From Streptomyces sp. B21-083 (lineage in GTDB: Bacteria > Actinomycetota > Actinomycetes > Streptomycetales > Streptomycetaceae), in contig NZ_JARUND010000002.1 of the NCBI RefSeq assembly GCF_036898825.1, positions 620,001-684,000 on the forward strand: a stretch of 64,000 nucleotides of DNA. Direction: 5' to 3'. A program made the translations under genes and the position numbers. Positions 50,899-59,889 of this stretch are shown one piece after another. The notes beneath the pieces are model-generated. The model was given only the letters and a program-made list of their open reading frames with translations, made no database searches and was not told the DNA's origin. The first letter of the stretch is position 1, and each line of letters opens with the position of its first letter.

Positions 50899-51372
50899 TC
50901 AGCGCCGGGCATGACGGGGTGAGAGGAACCCGGCGTCGCGGGCCTGTGAGATCAGTCTGAGGGATCGGCGACGGCTGTACCCGGTCGCGCACATCACGGC
51001 GAGAACGGCGTCGGCGCCCTCTTCCTGGGCCGCGCGGTACTCCTCCGCGATCAGCCACCGCCCCTCGACACCACGCGGCCAGGCAGGCCGGGCGCGACGA
51101 GGCCGCGGGCGGAACTCGGCCTGCGCGACCTCCCCCGGCCCGTCTCCGCACGCGTCGAAGAGCGGCCCCTCGATCCAGTCCGCGAGCCCCGCCAGATCGT
51201 CCAGCGACAGCGCCGGCTGCGCCCGTACGTCCTCGATGGAGACGCCCGCCTCACGGACCACGGCGAGCAGGTCGACCTGGGCACCGTCGGCGAAGGCGAG
51301 CCGGACGTCGAACCATGCCGTCGCCGCCGAGCCCTCGTGCTCCCGCACTTCCCAGGCGGGCCGCACCGACAC
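50899..51372 (-). CDS. DUF6214 family protein
   Basis: The protein has 157 residues and no signal or membrane segment. The N-terminal half has FDVRLAFADGAQVDLLAVV and LSLDDLAGLADWIEGPLFDA; the C-terminal part is a helical, helix-turn-helix-like segment (YRAAQEEGADAVLAVMCA, YSRRRSLRLISQARDAGFL), suggestive of DNA binding. Function unknown. GTG 51372 with GGAGG 5 bases upstream was preferred to an ATG at 51426, whose extra codons are A/T-rich and unlike coding sequence here. Confidence 0.65.
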   Translation of the reverse strand: MSVRPAWEVREHEGSAATAWFDVRLAFADGAQVDLLAVVREAGVSIEDVRAQPALSLDDLAGLADWIEGPLFDACGDGPGEVAQAEFRPRPRRARPAWPRGVEGRWLIAEEYRAAQEEGADAVLAVMCATGYSRRRSLRLISQARDAGFLSPRHARR

Positions 51373-51576
51373 TTCGCCCTCCGTCGGGCAGCGACCGGAA
51401 AGATTAAGAAAGGATGCTTCTAGCACATACGGAACGTAACCGCATCATCACATTCACTACGAACGGACACGCACGCCTGTCTCACCCGGCACCCTGTCAG
51501 CGCAGCTCCGGGGGTGCGATCCTTGAGGTGTCAGCAACAGGGAGTTCCACAGCGTCCCGCAGTGAGGGGTTCCGCC

Positions 51577-52953
51577 GTGTTGCGTGTCGCCGTCGTGGGT
51601 TCGGGTCCGAGCGGGGTCTACACCGCGCAGAGCCTGGTCCAGCAGGATCCGGAGGTGCGGGTCGACGTCCTCGACCGGCTGCCGGCGCCCTACGGGCTGG
51701 TGCGGTACGGCGTGGCGCCGGACCACGAGAAGATCAAGTCGCTGCAGCACAACCTGCGCGCCGTCCTGGAGCACGAGCGGGTGCGTTTCCTTGGCGGGGT
51801 GCGGATCGGCCGCGGGCCCGGGGAGCTGCCCGGTGCCCGGCTGCGGGAGCTGTACCACGCGGTGGTGTACTGCGTGGGCGCCGCCACCGACCGCCATCTG
51901 GGGATTCCCGGCGAGGAACTGCCGGGCAGCTGGTCGGCGACACAGTTCGTGTCCTGGTACAGCGCCCATCCGGACGCCGCCGACGACGGCTTCGTCCACG
52001 GGGCGCGGTCCGCCGTGGTCATCGGTGTCGGGAACGTGGCGGTGGACGTGGCCCGGATGCTGGCGCGCGGCCCGGCCGAGCTGAGCCCCACCGACATGCC
52101 GCAGGCGGCGCTCACCGCACTGACCGCGAGCAGGGTGACCGACATCCACATGGTGGGCCGGCGCGGCCCCTCACAGGCCCGCTTCACGACCAAGGAGCTG
52201 CGCGAGCTGGGTTCACTGCCGGACACCCAAGTCGTCGTGGACGAAGCCGAGTTGATGCTCGATCCGGCATACGCCGACCCGTCCGCCCTGCCTGCCGTGC
52301 AGCGCCGGAACGTGGAGGCACTGCACGCCTGGGCCACTCTGCCCGCCACGGGCGCCGCCCGGCGCATCCGGCTGCGTTTCTTCCGTCGCCCGGTCGAGTT
52401 GCTCGCCGCTGGGGGCCGGGTGGGCGCGGTGCGTTTCGAGCGGACGGTGCCGGACGGGAACGGCGGCGTGACGGGCACCGGGCGCTACGAGGACATCGAG
52501 GCACAGCTCGTGCTCCGCTCGGTCGGCTATCGCGGCGTCCCGGTCGACGGGCTGCCGTTCGACACGGCCCTGGGCACCGTGCCCCATCTCGCGGGCCGCG
52601 TCCTGCGTGACGGCAGCTCCTCCTCGGGCGAGTACGTGGCCGGCTGGATCAAGCGCGGCCCGACGGGCGTCATCGGCACCAACCGGCCCTGCGCCAAGGA
52701 GACGGCGGCCTCCCTGCTGGCGGACTCCGCCGTGCTCGTACGACAGGAGAGGCCCGAGGACCCGCTGACCGCACTGCGCGCGGAGGGGTTCCGGCCGGTC
52801 GAGTGGACGGGCTGGCAGGCCATCGAGCGGGCCGAGGCGGAACTGGGCGCCACGCTGGGGCGAAGCACCGTGAAGCTCCCCGACTGGGAGTCACTGATGG
52901 CGGCGGCGCGGGCGGCAGGTGCCCCGGACGTCGCACCCCGTCCGGGGACGTGA
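51577..52953 (+). CDS. FprA-type ferredoxin-NADP+ reductase
   Basis: The protein has 458 residues and is a flavoprotein of the adrenodoxin-reductase type. The FAD motif is VAVVGSGPSGVYTAQSL, the NADPH motif is AVVIGVGNVAVDVARML, and the conserved APYGLVRYGVAPDHEKIKS and RSVGYRGVP and WIKRGPTGVIGTN segments are present. It passes electrons from NADPH to ferredoxins, for example for cytochrome P450s, although no P450 is nearby. GTG 51577 is about 8 bases after GAGGGG. Confidence 0.92.
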   Translation: MLRVAVVGSGPSGVYTAQSLVQQDPEVRVDVLDRLPAPYGLVRYGVAPDHEKIKSLQHNLRAVLEHERVRFLGGVRIGRGPGELPGARLRELYHAVVYCVGAATDRHLGIPGEELPGSWSATQFVSWYSAHPDAADDGFVHGARSAVVIGVGNVAVDVARMLARGPAELSPTDMPQAALTALTASRVTDIHMVGRRGPSQARFTTKELRELGSLPDTQVVVDEAELMLDPAYADPSALPAVQRRNVEALHAWATLPATGAARRIRLRFFRRPVELLAAGGRVGAVRFERTVPDGNGGVTGTGRYEDIEAQLVLRSVGYRGVPVDGLPFDTALGTVPHLAGRVLRDGSSSSGEYVAGWIKRGPTGVIGTNRPCAKETAASLLADSAVLVRQERPEDPLTALRAEGFRPVEWTGWQAIERAEAELGATLGRSTVKLPDWESLMAAARAAGAPDVAPRPGT

Positions 52954-53051
52954 CACACACCGGCAACAGGTCAGTAATCAACAAACTGTTCAAGCCCCTT
53001 ACGGTCTCGTCGAGTCCGGATGCCCGCTCGCCCGCCGCCCCTGGAGTGCCC

Positions 53052-54455
53052 ATGGCCACCACCTCTCCCCCACCCGTACATCCCGTCGACGAGGTCCCAC
53101 CCGTGCGGCAGCTCGCCGCATTCGGTCTGCAGCACGTCCTCGCGATGTACGCGGGGGCCGTGGCCGTGCCCCTGATCGTCGGCGGCGCGATGAAGCTGTC
53201 GCCCGCCGACCTGGCGTATCTGATCACCGCGGACCTGCTGGTGTGCGGGATCGCGACGCTCATCCAGTGCGTGGGTTTCTGGCGCTTCGGCGTCCGGCTG
53301 CCGATCATGCAGGGGTGCACCTTCGCGGCCGTGTCGCCGATGGTCCTCATCGGTACGACGGGCGGCGGGCTCCCCGCCATCTACGGCTCGGTGATCGTCG
53401 CCGGTCTCGCGATCATGCTGCTGGCGCCGGTCTTCGGACGGCTGCTGCGCTTCTTCCCGCCGCTGGTGACCGGCACCGTCATCCTGGTCATCGGTCTGTC
53501 GCTGCTGCCTGTGGCGGGCAACTGGGCGGCCGGCGGGGTGGGTTCGGCGGAGTTCGGCGAGCCGAAGAACCTGGCACTGGCCGCCTTCGTACTGGCCGTG
53601 GTGCTCGGTGTGCAGCGGTTCGCGCCGGTCTTTTTGAGCCGGATCGCGGTACTGACCGGCATCGCGGTGGGGCTGGCCGTGGCCGTTCCCTTCGGCTTCA
53701 CGGACTTCGACGGGGTCGGGGACGCCGACTGGGTCGGCATCAGCACGCCGTTCCACTTCGGGGCGCCCGCCTTCGAGGCGTCGGCGATCATCTCGATGCT
53801 GGTCGTGGCGCTGGTGACGATGACGGAGACGACCGGTGACCTGATCGCGGTCGGCGAGATGACCGGCCGGAAGGTCGAGCCGCGCTCCCTCGCCGACGGG
53901 CTGCGCGCGGACGGCTTCTCCACCGTCCTGGGCGGCGTCTTCAACACCTTCCCGTACACGGCGTACGCGCAGAACGTGGGCCTCGTCGGGATGACCCGGG
54001 TGCGCAGCCGCTGGGTCGTGGCGGCCGCCGGTGGCATCCTCGTACTGCTCGGTCTGCTGCCCAAGCTCGGCGCGGTGGTCGCGGCCGTACCGGCACCGGT
54101 GCTGGGTGGCGCGGGTCTCGTGATGTTCGGGACGGTCGCCGCGAGCGGGCTGCGCACGCTCGGCGCGGTCGAGTTCAGGGACAACCACAATCTGACGGTC
54201 GTGGCGGTCTCGGTGGCCGTGGGCATGCTGCCCGTCGGTGTGCCGACGGTGTACGCGAAGTTCCCTGACTGGTTCCAGACGGTGATGAACAGTGGGATCA
54301 GCGCGGGCTGTCTGACGGCGATCGTGCTGAACCTGCTCTTCAACCACCTCGCGGGGAAGGGCGGTTCAGCCGCCGACGGCGGTACCGAGGCGGTCGGCCT
54401 GGCGGACGGCGGCGACCGGCACACTGTCGAGAAGCCCCGGGAAGAGGTCGTCTAG
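53052..54455 (+). CDS. NCS2-family xanthine/uracil/urate permease
   Basis: The protein has 467 residues and about 12-14 membrane helices. The NAT signature is intact: AYAQNVGLVGMTRVRSR in the QNxGxxxxT[RKG] motif, preceded by MTETTGDLIAVGEMTGRK, with the substrate-binding Glu. LQHVLAMYAGAVAVPLIVG opens the core. These carriers import purines or uracil with protons. The last 90 bp overlap the 3' end of the ArsR gene on the opposite strand. Confidence 0.92.
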   Translation: MATTSPPPVHPVDEVPPVRQLAAFGLQHVLAMYAGAVAVPLIVGGAMKLSPADLAYLITADLLVCGIATLIQCVGFWRFGVRLPIMQGCTFAAVSPMVLIGTTGGGLPAIYGSVIVAGLAIMLLAPVFGRLLRFFPPLVTGTVILVIGLSLLPVAGNWAAGGVGSAEFGEPKNLALAAFVLAVVLGVQRFAPVFLSRIAVLTGIAVGLAVAVPFGFTDFDGVGDADWVGISTPFHFGAPAFEASAIISMLVVALVTMTETTGDLIAVGEMTGRKVEPRSLADGLRADGFSTVLGGVFNTFPYTAYAQNVGLVGMTRVRSRWVVAAAGGILVLLGLLPKLGAVVAAVPAPVLGGAGLVMFGTVAASGLRTLGAVEFRDNHNLTVVAVSVAVGMLPVGVPTVYAKFPDWFQTVMNSGISAGCLTAIVLNLLFNHLAGKGGSAADGGTEAVGLADGGDRHTVEKPREEVV

Positions 54456-54659
54456 GTCGTCCCGGCGCAGGCCGTTCATCTTGGCCATGCCCCGGTAGGC
54501 CTGTCGGATCACTCCGCTCTCGCGCAGCACCCGGAAGCGGTACGTGGTTGTGGACTTGATGACCGGCAGTACGAAGTTCGAACAGGAGAGCTCGTCGCCG
54601 GTGGCGGCGAGCTCTCGCACGACCTGAAGCCGCATCGGGTCGGAGAGCGCGTGCAGCAC
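54366..54659 (-). CDS. ArsR-family winged-helix regulator
   Basis: The protein has 97 residues. The HTH is ALSDPMRLQVVRELAATGDE, then CSNFVLPVIKSTTTYRFRVLRESGVIRQ in two motifs. The Cys of LSCSNFV is not the usual ArsR metal site. It is convergent with the permease and overlaps it by 90 bp. GTG 54659 follows AAGGGGAG at short spacing; homologues seem to start about 15-20 codons earlier, but no standard start codon is found there. Confidence 0.75.
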   Translation of the reverse strand: MLHALSDPMRLQVVRELAATGDELSCSNFVLPVIKSTTTYRFRVLRESGVIRQAYRGMAKMNGLRRDDLDDLFPGLLDSVPVAAVRQADRLGTAVGG

Positions 54660-54764
54660 GCTCTCCCCTTGGTTGTGCTCGCGCCCGTGGGGCGGGTGCC
54701 CCAGCGGTCGGTGAGCTGGGCGACCGGGAGGGGCCCCGTCCGCCCTCGTCGAATCAACCCGCGG

Positions 54765-56126
54765 TCAGCTCTTCCTGAACCACGACGCGGGAACGGCGGC
54801 GGCCAGTGTGCGGTACCCCTCGGGGTTGAGGTGCAGCCAGTCCCCGTCGTGCAGGTCGGGGCGCAGCCGGCCCGGATCGGCCGGGTCGCGGACCGCCCGG
54901 TCGAAGTCGACGACGGCGTCGAAGGCGCCGCCGGTGCGGATCCAGGCGTTCACGGCCTGCCGGGTCGTCTCGCGCAGGCCCGCCGGATCGTCGTACGGCG
55001 TGTTGCCGCGGAAGGGCGTGAGCGTGGCGCCGTAGACGCGGATGCCCTGGGCGTGCGCGCGGACGACGATCTGCCGGTAGGCGGCGATGAGGTCGTCGGT
55101 GACGCGCTGCTGGGCGGCCGGGGTGGCCTCGGCGGTGCCGATGTCGTTGACGCCCTCGAAGACGATCAGCCAGGAGACCGCGCTGTGCGCCAGCACGTCC
55201 CGGTCGAGCCGGGCGAGGGCGTTGGGTCCGAGGCCGTCGTTGAGGACCCGGTTGCCGCCCGCGGCCTGGTTCAGTACGGCGATCCGGTTGCCGCCCGGGA
55301 GGCCTCGAAGCCGGTCCAGGAGCTGGTCGGGCCAGCGGTTGTTGCCGTTGGTCGTGGAGCCACGGCCGTCGGACAGCGAGTCGCCCAGCACGGCGACGGC
55401 ACGCGTGTCCGGCCGGGAGAGCACCTCGACATCGCTGAGCAGGTACCAGTGGTTGACCGGGGTGGCGCCGGGCAGATCCTGCTCGCCCGTGCCGTCGCCG
55501 GTCCGCAGGTACGAGGTGGTGCGCGAGCCCGGGTGCGAGGTGAGCGCGAGCGAGGCCTGGCCGTCGGCGAGGTACGTCGTCACGGTCAGGTTGGTCGCGG
55601 GGCGCAGCCCGAAGTCGAGCGGGTCGGAGACGACCTGTGCTCCGGCGGGGACGGTGGTGGACCGGCGCCCGTCGAACGTCACCTCGCGCAGGGTGCCGGG
55701 TTCGACGGCGCTGACTCCGGCCCGGCCGTCCAGTGGCAGGGCGACTGTCACCGCGGTGAGGGGCAGCGGGGTGGTGCCGAAGGCGTTGGAGAAGCGCAGC
55801 CGGACGCGCTCGCCGCCGGTGGAGACACGCACGGTCTGGCGCAGGGTGGTGTCGACGAGGACGGCACGCTCCCCGGTGAAGGGCGCGGGCGGCATGTTGC
55901 CGGGCTCGGTGAGCTGCGGCATCGACGTCCAGGTGTTGACCCAGTGCGGGGCGGACCGGGCCGGGCCGGCGACCGCCGACTGCGGGCTTGCGACCAGGGC
56001 CACCACGGCGGAGGACGCCACGGCGACGGCCAGCACGAACACGCAGGTGGCGACCAGGTAGGCGAGCGCTGCTCTGGCGGACGGCCGCTGGGGCCAGGGC
56101 GACTGCGCGAGGTGGGGCGAGTTCAC
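54765..56126 (-). CDS. Exported SGNH/GDSL hydrolase
   Basis: The protein has 453 residues. A hydrophobic N-terminal helix (ALAYLVATCVFVLAVAVASS) may be a signal or anchor. An accessory beta-domain (residues of about 45-240) precedes the SGNH hydrolase: AVLGDSLSDGRGS (block I Ser), AAGGNRVLND (Gly), VFEGVNDIG (Asn) and GDWLHLNPEGY (Asp-His). It probably deacetylates or deacylates polysaccharide. GTG 56126; it is 101 bp downstream of the esterase and likely in one operon with it. Confidence 0.87.
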   Translation of the reverse strand: MNSPHLAQSPWPQRPSARAALAYLVATCVFVLAVAVASSAVVALVASPQSAVAGPARSAPHWVNTWTSMPQLTEPGNMPPAPFTGERAVLVDTTLRQTVRVSTGGERVRLRFSNAFGTTPLPLTAVTVALPLDGRAGVSAVEPGTLREVTFDGRRSTTVPAGAQVVSDPLDFGLRPATNLTVTTYLADGQASLALTSHPGSRTTSYLRTGDGTGEQDLPGATPVNHWYLLSDVEVLSRPDTRAVAVLGDSLSDGRGSTTNGNNRWPDQLLDRLRGLPGGNRIAVLNQAAGGNRVLNDGLGPNALARLDRDVLAHSAVSWLIVFEGVNDIGTAEATPAAQQRVTDDLIAAYRQIVVRAHAQGIRVYGATLTPFRGNTPYDDPAGLRETTRQAVNAWIRTGGAFDAVVDFDRAVRDPADPGRLRPDLHDGDWLHLNPEGYRTLAAAVPASWFRKS

Positions 56127-56227
56127 GGGCCGGGTGCCTTCCTCTGTCCGGACGGGCTTCTTCGGATCACGTGGAGCGGGAGGTGACCGGGTGCGCGCTC
56201 GTGGCACGCACCCGGCACAAAGGAGGC

Positions 56228-57553
56228 TCAACCGGCCGTGCAGGCCGTTCCGTTGAGCGTGAATCCGGACGGCGCGGCACTGTTGCCCGTGTGGCTCGCC
56301 TGATAGCCGAAGCCGACACTCGCGCCGGGCGCGATGGCCGCGTTGTAGGTGTCGTTGGTGGCCGTCACCGCACCGGAGGCCGGTGCGACGGTGGCGCCCC
56401 AACCGGAGGTGACGGTCTGGCCGGAGGGCAGGGTGAAGCCCAGTTTCCAGCCGCCCACTGCCGTCGTACCGGTGTTGGTGACCGTCACGGACGCCGTCAG
56501 CCCGGTGTCCCAGGCGTTGGCCGTGACCGCCACCTTGCAGGTGCCGGGCTCGGGTTGGGGCACGGTGCCGCCGCCGTCCAGACCGAAGAAGGTGATCACG
56601 CGGGCGGCCATACCGGCTTTCAGCACGTCGTGGGTGACCCCCTGGAGGCTGATGGCCTCGACGGGCGCCTTGTCACCAGAGGCGCCGTAGCGGGTGCGGG
56701 TCCAGCCGGACTGGGGCGAGTCGGTCGCGGACGGGGTCTGGCCGAGACCCCGCACGTTGGTCCACTGCTTGATCTCCTCCCCGAAGTTGGGGTAGTGCAG
56801 GGTGGTGTCCGCGGTGCCGTGCCAGAGCTGCATGCGCGGCCGGGCGCCGGTGTAGCCGGGGTAGGCCTTGCGCACCAGGTCGCCCCATTGCTGCGGGGTG
56901 TGGATCACATTCCCGTTGGCGCACTCGCTGTTCCACTCCGAGCCGCCGGTGGTGGCGAAGCAGCCGAACGGTACGCCCGCGAAGGCTGAACCGCCCGCGA
57001 ACACGTCCGGGTAGTCGCCGAGCAGGACGTTCGTCATCATCGCGCCGGAGGAGGTCCCGGTGGCGAAGACCCTGCTGGTATCGGCTTTGTAGGTGCGGGT
57101 GACCCAGTCGACCATGGACTTGATGCCCACCGGGTCACTGCCGCCGCCCCGGGTGAGCGCCTGCGGCGAGGAGACGTCGAAGCACTTGCTGCTGCGGGTG
57201 ACGGACGGGTAGACAACGATGAACCCGTAGCGGTCGGCCAGCGAGGCGTACTCGGTGTTGGAGTAGAACGTGGGGCCTGAGCCGGTGCAGTAGTGGACGG
57301 CCACCAGAACCGCCGGGCGCGTGGTGACGCGGTTCGGCACGTACACGTACATCCGCAGGTTGCTCGGGTTGGTCCCGAAGTTCGTTATCTCGGTGAGCGC
57401 GGCCGCGGGGGCTGCGGCGGGCGTCTCGGTGCGAGCCGCCGCCGCGGGCGCCGTGAGGAATGTTGCCGCGAGTAACGGCAGCAGGCCTGCGAGAAGCGCG
57501 ACGAGTGCCGAGCGCAGCGGTCGTTTCGCGATGGTGCCGACAGTGGTGGACAC
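56228..57553 (-). CDS. Secreted PHB-depolymerase-type/acetylxylan esterase with CBM2
   Basis: The protein has 441 residues. A long signal peptide (RSALVALLAGLLPLLAA) is followed by an esterase domain with the nucleophile motif ATGTSSGAMMT, plus Cys residues (HYCTGSGP, KCFDVSS, GCFATT), and ending HGTAD and VTHDVLKAGM. Residues of about 340-441 are a CBM2 cellulose-binding module (CKVAVTANAWDTGLTASVTV, TNTGTTAVGGWKLGFTLPSG), with the usual conserved Trps and Cys pair. A CebR-like box lies 106 bp upstream of its start codon. Confidence 0.9.
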   Translation of the reverse strand: MSTTVGTIAKRPLRSALVALLAGLLPLLAATFLTAPAAAARTETPAAAPAAALTEITNFGTNPSNLRMYVYVPNRVTTRPAVLVAVHYCTGSGPTFYSNTEYASLADRYGFIVVYPSVTRSSKCFDVSSPQALTRGGGSDPVGIKSMVDWVTRTYKADTSRVFATGTSSGAMMTNVLLGDYPDVFAGGSAFAGVPFGCFATTGGSEWNSECANGNVIHTPQQWGDLVRKAYPGYTGARPRMQLWHGTADTTLHYPNFGEEIKQWTNVRGLGQTPSATDSPQSGWTRTRYGASGDKAPVEAISLQGVTHDVLKAGMAARVITFFGLDGGGTVPQPEPGTCKVAVTANAWDTGLTASVTVTNTGTTAVGGWKLGFTLPSGQTVTSGWGATVAPASGAVTATNDTYNAAIAPGASVGFGYQASHTGNSAAPSGFTLNGTACTAG

Positions 57554-57659
57554 GTCCTTGTCCCTTCCTGATCACGGCTCGTGGGGTGACGCGTGGCGGA
57601 AGTCGAAGTCCCGCTCTGCGGGGCTGTCCGCCCGCATCGTGGCATGAGCATGGCCCCCA

Positions 57660-57673
57660 TGGAAGCGCTCCCA
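57660..57673. promoter_or_regulatory. CebR-like operator
   Basis: TGGAAGCGCTCCCA matches 13 of 14 bases of the CebR box TGGGAGCGCTCCCA, the operator of the cellobiose-responsive LacI repressor of streptomycetes. It lies 107 bp upstream of the esterase start (minus strand), where cellulose-related control would be expected because of the CBM2. Confidence 0.75.
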
Positions 57674-57737
57674 CATGTCGAAAACATTCGCTGACCAGCG
57701 GTTGTGGATCCGACGGACACACATCGCGCGCAAAGCG

Positions 57738-57766
57738 TTGACCAGAAAGCGCTTACCCCCTACCTT
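57738..57766 (+). promoter_or_regulatory. Promoter with LacI-type operator for pectate lyases
   Basis: TTGACC (57738-57743) and TACCTT (57761-57766) are 17 bp apart and form a plausible sigma-70-type promoter. The palindrome GAAAGCGCTTAC (57745-57756) fills the spacer, so a bound LacI-family protein would block RNA polymerase. The 5' leader to the lyase start is about 230 bp and includes two CATCGATG palindromes (57772-57779, 57785-57792). Confidence 0.6.
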
Positions 57767-57999
57767 CCGTTCATCGATGTGACCCATCGATGTCGATCCC
57801 CGTTCGACGAGAAGGCCCGAAAGACGCACCCCAGGGACGTGCACTCCCTGACGGTGTCTACGTCCCCCCACTTCGAGCCCTCCGCCGCCGCTCCATCGAG
57901 TCATGCGCAGTGCACCGCATGACGCACATCATGGTGAATTTCATTCACATAGCTGATCACCCCCTCGATCAGCCAGCCCTCCCGAAGGGACGCACCCGC

Positions 58000-58980
58000 A
58001 TGCGTATACGCCCCCCACGTACACAAACGCAAAGATCTGCGGCGGTGGCGGCCGTGGCCACCGCACTCGCGGCCGCCGCCGTGCTTACGGTCCCCCAAAC
58101 GGCCGGTGCCGCCGAGAACGCACCCATCGGATTCGGTGCGGGAACGACCGGCGGCGGCAGCGCCACCCCGGTCACCGTGACAACGCTCGCCGCTTTCAGG
58201 ACGGCCGTCACGGGCAACGCGGCGAAGGTCGTGCGGGTGAGCGGTCTGATCACTCTGAGCGGTCAGGTCGACCTCGGCTCCAACACGACGGTCCTGGGCG
58301 TCGGCTCGTCCTCCGGTTTCACCGGGGGCGGCCTCAGGATCAAGGAGAAGACGAACGTCGTCGTCCGCAACCTCAACATCAGCAAGCCGGTCGCACCGGC
58401 CGACGGCGTGACCGTCCAGAAGTCCACGAAGGTGTGGATCGACCACAACTCCTTCTCCGCGGACCGCACTCACGACAAGGACTACTACGACGGTCTGCTG
58501 GACATCAACCACGGCTCCGACAACGTGACGGTGTCCTGGAACACCTTCAAGGACCACTTCAAGGGCTCACTCGTCGGCCACAGCGACAACAACGCGTCCG
58601 AGGACACCGGCCATCTGAAGGTGACGTACCACCACAACCACTTCAGCAACGTGTACTCGCGCATCCCCAGCCTGCGGTTCGGCACCGGCCACTTCTACGA
58701 CAACTACGTCCAGGGCGCCGAGACCGCCGTGCACTCGCGGATGGGCGCCCAGATGCTCGTCGAGAACAACGTCTTCCGTTCGACGCTCGTCGCGGTGACC
58801 ACGAACCGCGACAGCGACATCGACGGATACGCCAACCTGCGCGGCAACGACCTCGGCGGAGCCGCCACGGAGGTCTCGCGGGTCGGCACGTTCACCACCC
58901 CTCCGTACAGCTACACGGCAGAGCCGGCCTCGACCGTCGTCGCCTCGGTGACGTCCGGCGCGGGCGCCGGAAAGCTCTGA
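58000..58980 (+). CDS. Secreted pectate lyase, PL1 family
   Basis: The protein has 326 residues and a Sec signal (AVAAVATALAAAAVLTVPQ ending AGAAE). The parallel beta-helix carries KVWIDHNSFSADRTHDKD, the calcium-binding DYYDGLLDINHGSDNVTVSW in two motifs, and the catalytic-region YSRIPSLRFGTGHFYDNY with the conserved Arg. It cleaves polygalacturonate by beta-elimination. ATG 58000 follows GAAGGGA. The PL3 lyase gene is 44 bp downstream and is likely co-transcribed. Confidence 0.92.
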   Translation: MRIRPPRTQTQRSAAVAAVATALAAAAVLTVPQTAGAAENAPIGFGAGTTGGGSATPVTVTTLAAFRTAVTGNAAKVVRVSGLITLSGQVDLGSNTTVLGVGSSSGFTGGGLRIKEKTNVVVRNLNISKPVAPADGVTVQKSTKVWIDHNSFSADRTHDKDYYDGLLDINHGSDNVTVSWNTFKDHFKGSLVGHSDNNASEDTGHLKVTYHHNHFSNVYSRIPSLRFGTGHFYDNYVQGAETAVHSRMGAQMLVENNVFRSTLVAVTTNRDSDIDGYANLRGNDLGGAATEVSRVGTFTTPPYSYTAEPASTVVASVTSGAGAGKL

Positions 58981-59024
58981 CGACTCCCCACACGGCACGA
59001 CCGACCGGAAGAAGGCAACGGGAC

Positions 59025-59831
59025 ATGACTTCCGCAACACGTCCACGCGCGCGCGGGCGCGCACTGACCGGCACCCTGGCCACCCTCAGCCTTTCACTTG
59101 GCATGATCATGACCAGCGGTGCGTTCTCCCCGGCGAGCGCCGCGACCTGGCCGACCGCCAACGGCAGCCAGGGCGTCTCCGCCACCATCCCGGTCTCCGG
59201 CACCAAGGACTACGGGATGAAGCGTCTCTACGGCACCGGTGACCTCGGCACCGGCGGCCAGGACGAGGACCAGGGGCCCATCCTTGAGCTGGCGGCGGGC
59301 GCCGTCCTCAAGAACGTCATCATCGGCGCCCCGGCGGCCGACGGCATCCACTGCAAGGGCAGCTGCACGTTGCAGAACGTGTGGTGGGAGGACGTCGGCG
59401 AGGACGCCGCGACCTTCCGGGGCAGCTCCTCGTCGAACGTCTACACGGTGTCCGGCGGCGGCGCCAAGGAAGCCAGCGACAAGGTGTTCCAGTTCAACGG
59501 CGCCGGGACGCTCAACATCTCCAACTTCGCGGCGAAGAACTTCGGCACGTTCGTGCGGTCCTGCGGCAACTGCTCCACGCAGTACAAGCGGACCATCAAC
59601 CTCACCAACATCGAGGCGACCTGGAAGGGAGGCAAGCTCGCCGGCATCAACACCAACTACGGCGACAGCGCCACCCTGAGGGGCATCACGATCGTCGGGG
59701 ACTCCAGCAAGAAGATCGTTCCCTGCCAGAAGTACATCGGCAACAACACCGGCAAGGAGCCGACCACGAACGGCTCCAACCCCGACGGCACGTACTGCAA
59801 GTACGCGACCGGCGACATCACGTACCGCTGA
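59025..59831 (+). CDS. Secreted pectate lyase, PL3 family
   Basis: The protein has 268 residues. A signal peptide (LTGTLATLSLSLGMIMTSG ending SPASAAT) is followed by the PL3 domain: KNVIIGAPAADGIHCKGSC and TLQNVWWEDVGEDAATF, then NFGTFVRSCGNCSTQYKR and TNYGDSATL. PL3 enzymes are Ca-dependent pectate lyases that complement PL1. ATG 59025 has GAAGGCAACGGGAC upstream. A strong hairpin follows the stop. Confidence 0.92.
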   Translation: MTSATRPRARGRALTGTLATLSLSLGMIMTSGAFSPASAATWPTANGSQGVSATIPVSGTKDYGMKRLYGTGDLGTGGQDEDQGPILELAAGAVLKNVIIGAPAADGIHCKGSCTLQNVWWEDVGEDAATFRGSSSSNVYTVSGGGAKEASDKVFQFNGAGTLNISNFAAKNFGTFVRSCGNCSTQYKRTINLTNIEATWKGGKLAGINTNYGDSATLRGITIVGDSSKKIVPCQKYIGNNTGKEPTTNGSNPDGTYCKYATGDITYR

Positions 59832-59844
59832 TCCATCCCCCCAC

Positions 59845-59889
59845 CGGCGGCTGTACGAGGCGCCCCGCAACCGTCTCGTACAGCCGCCG
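59845..59889 (+). terminator. Terminator of the pectate lyase operon
   Basis: CGGCGGCTGTACGAG pairs perfectly with CTCGTACAGCCGCCG across a 15-base loop, starting 14 bp after the PL3 stop codon. No U-run follows. Confidence 0.75.
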
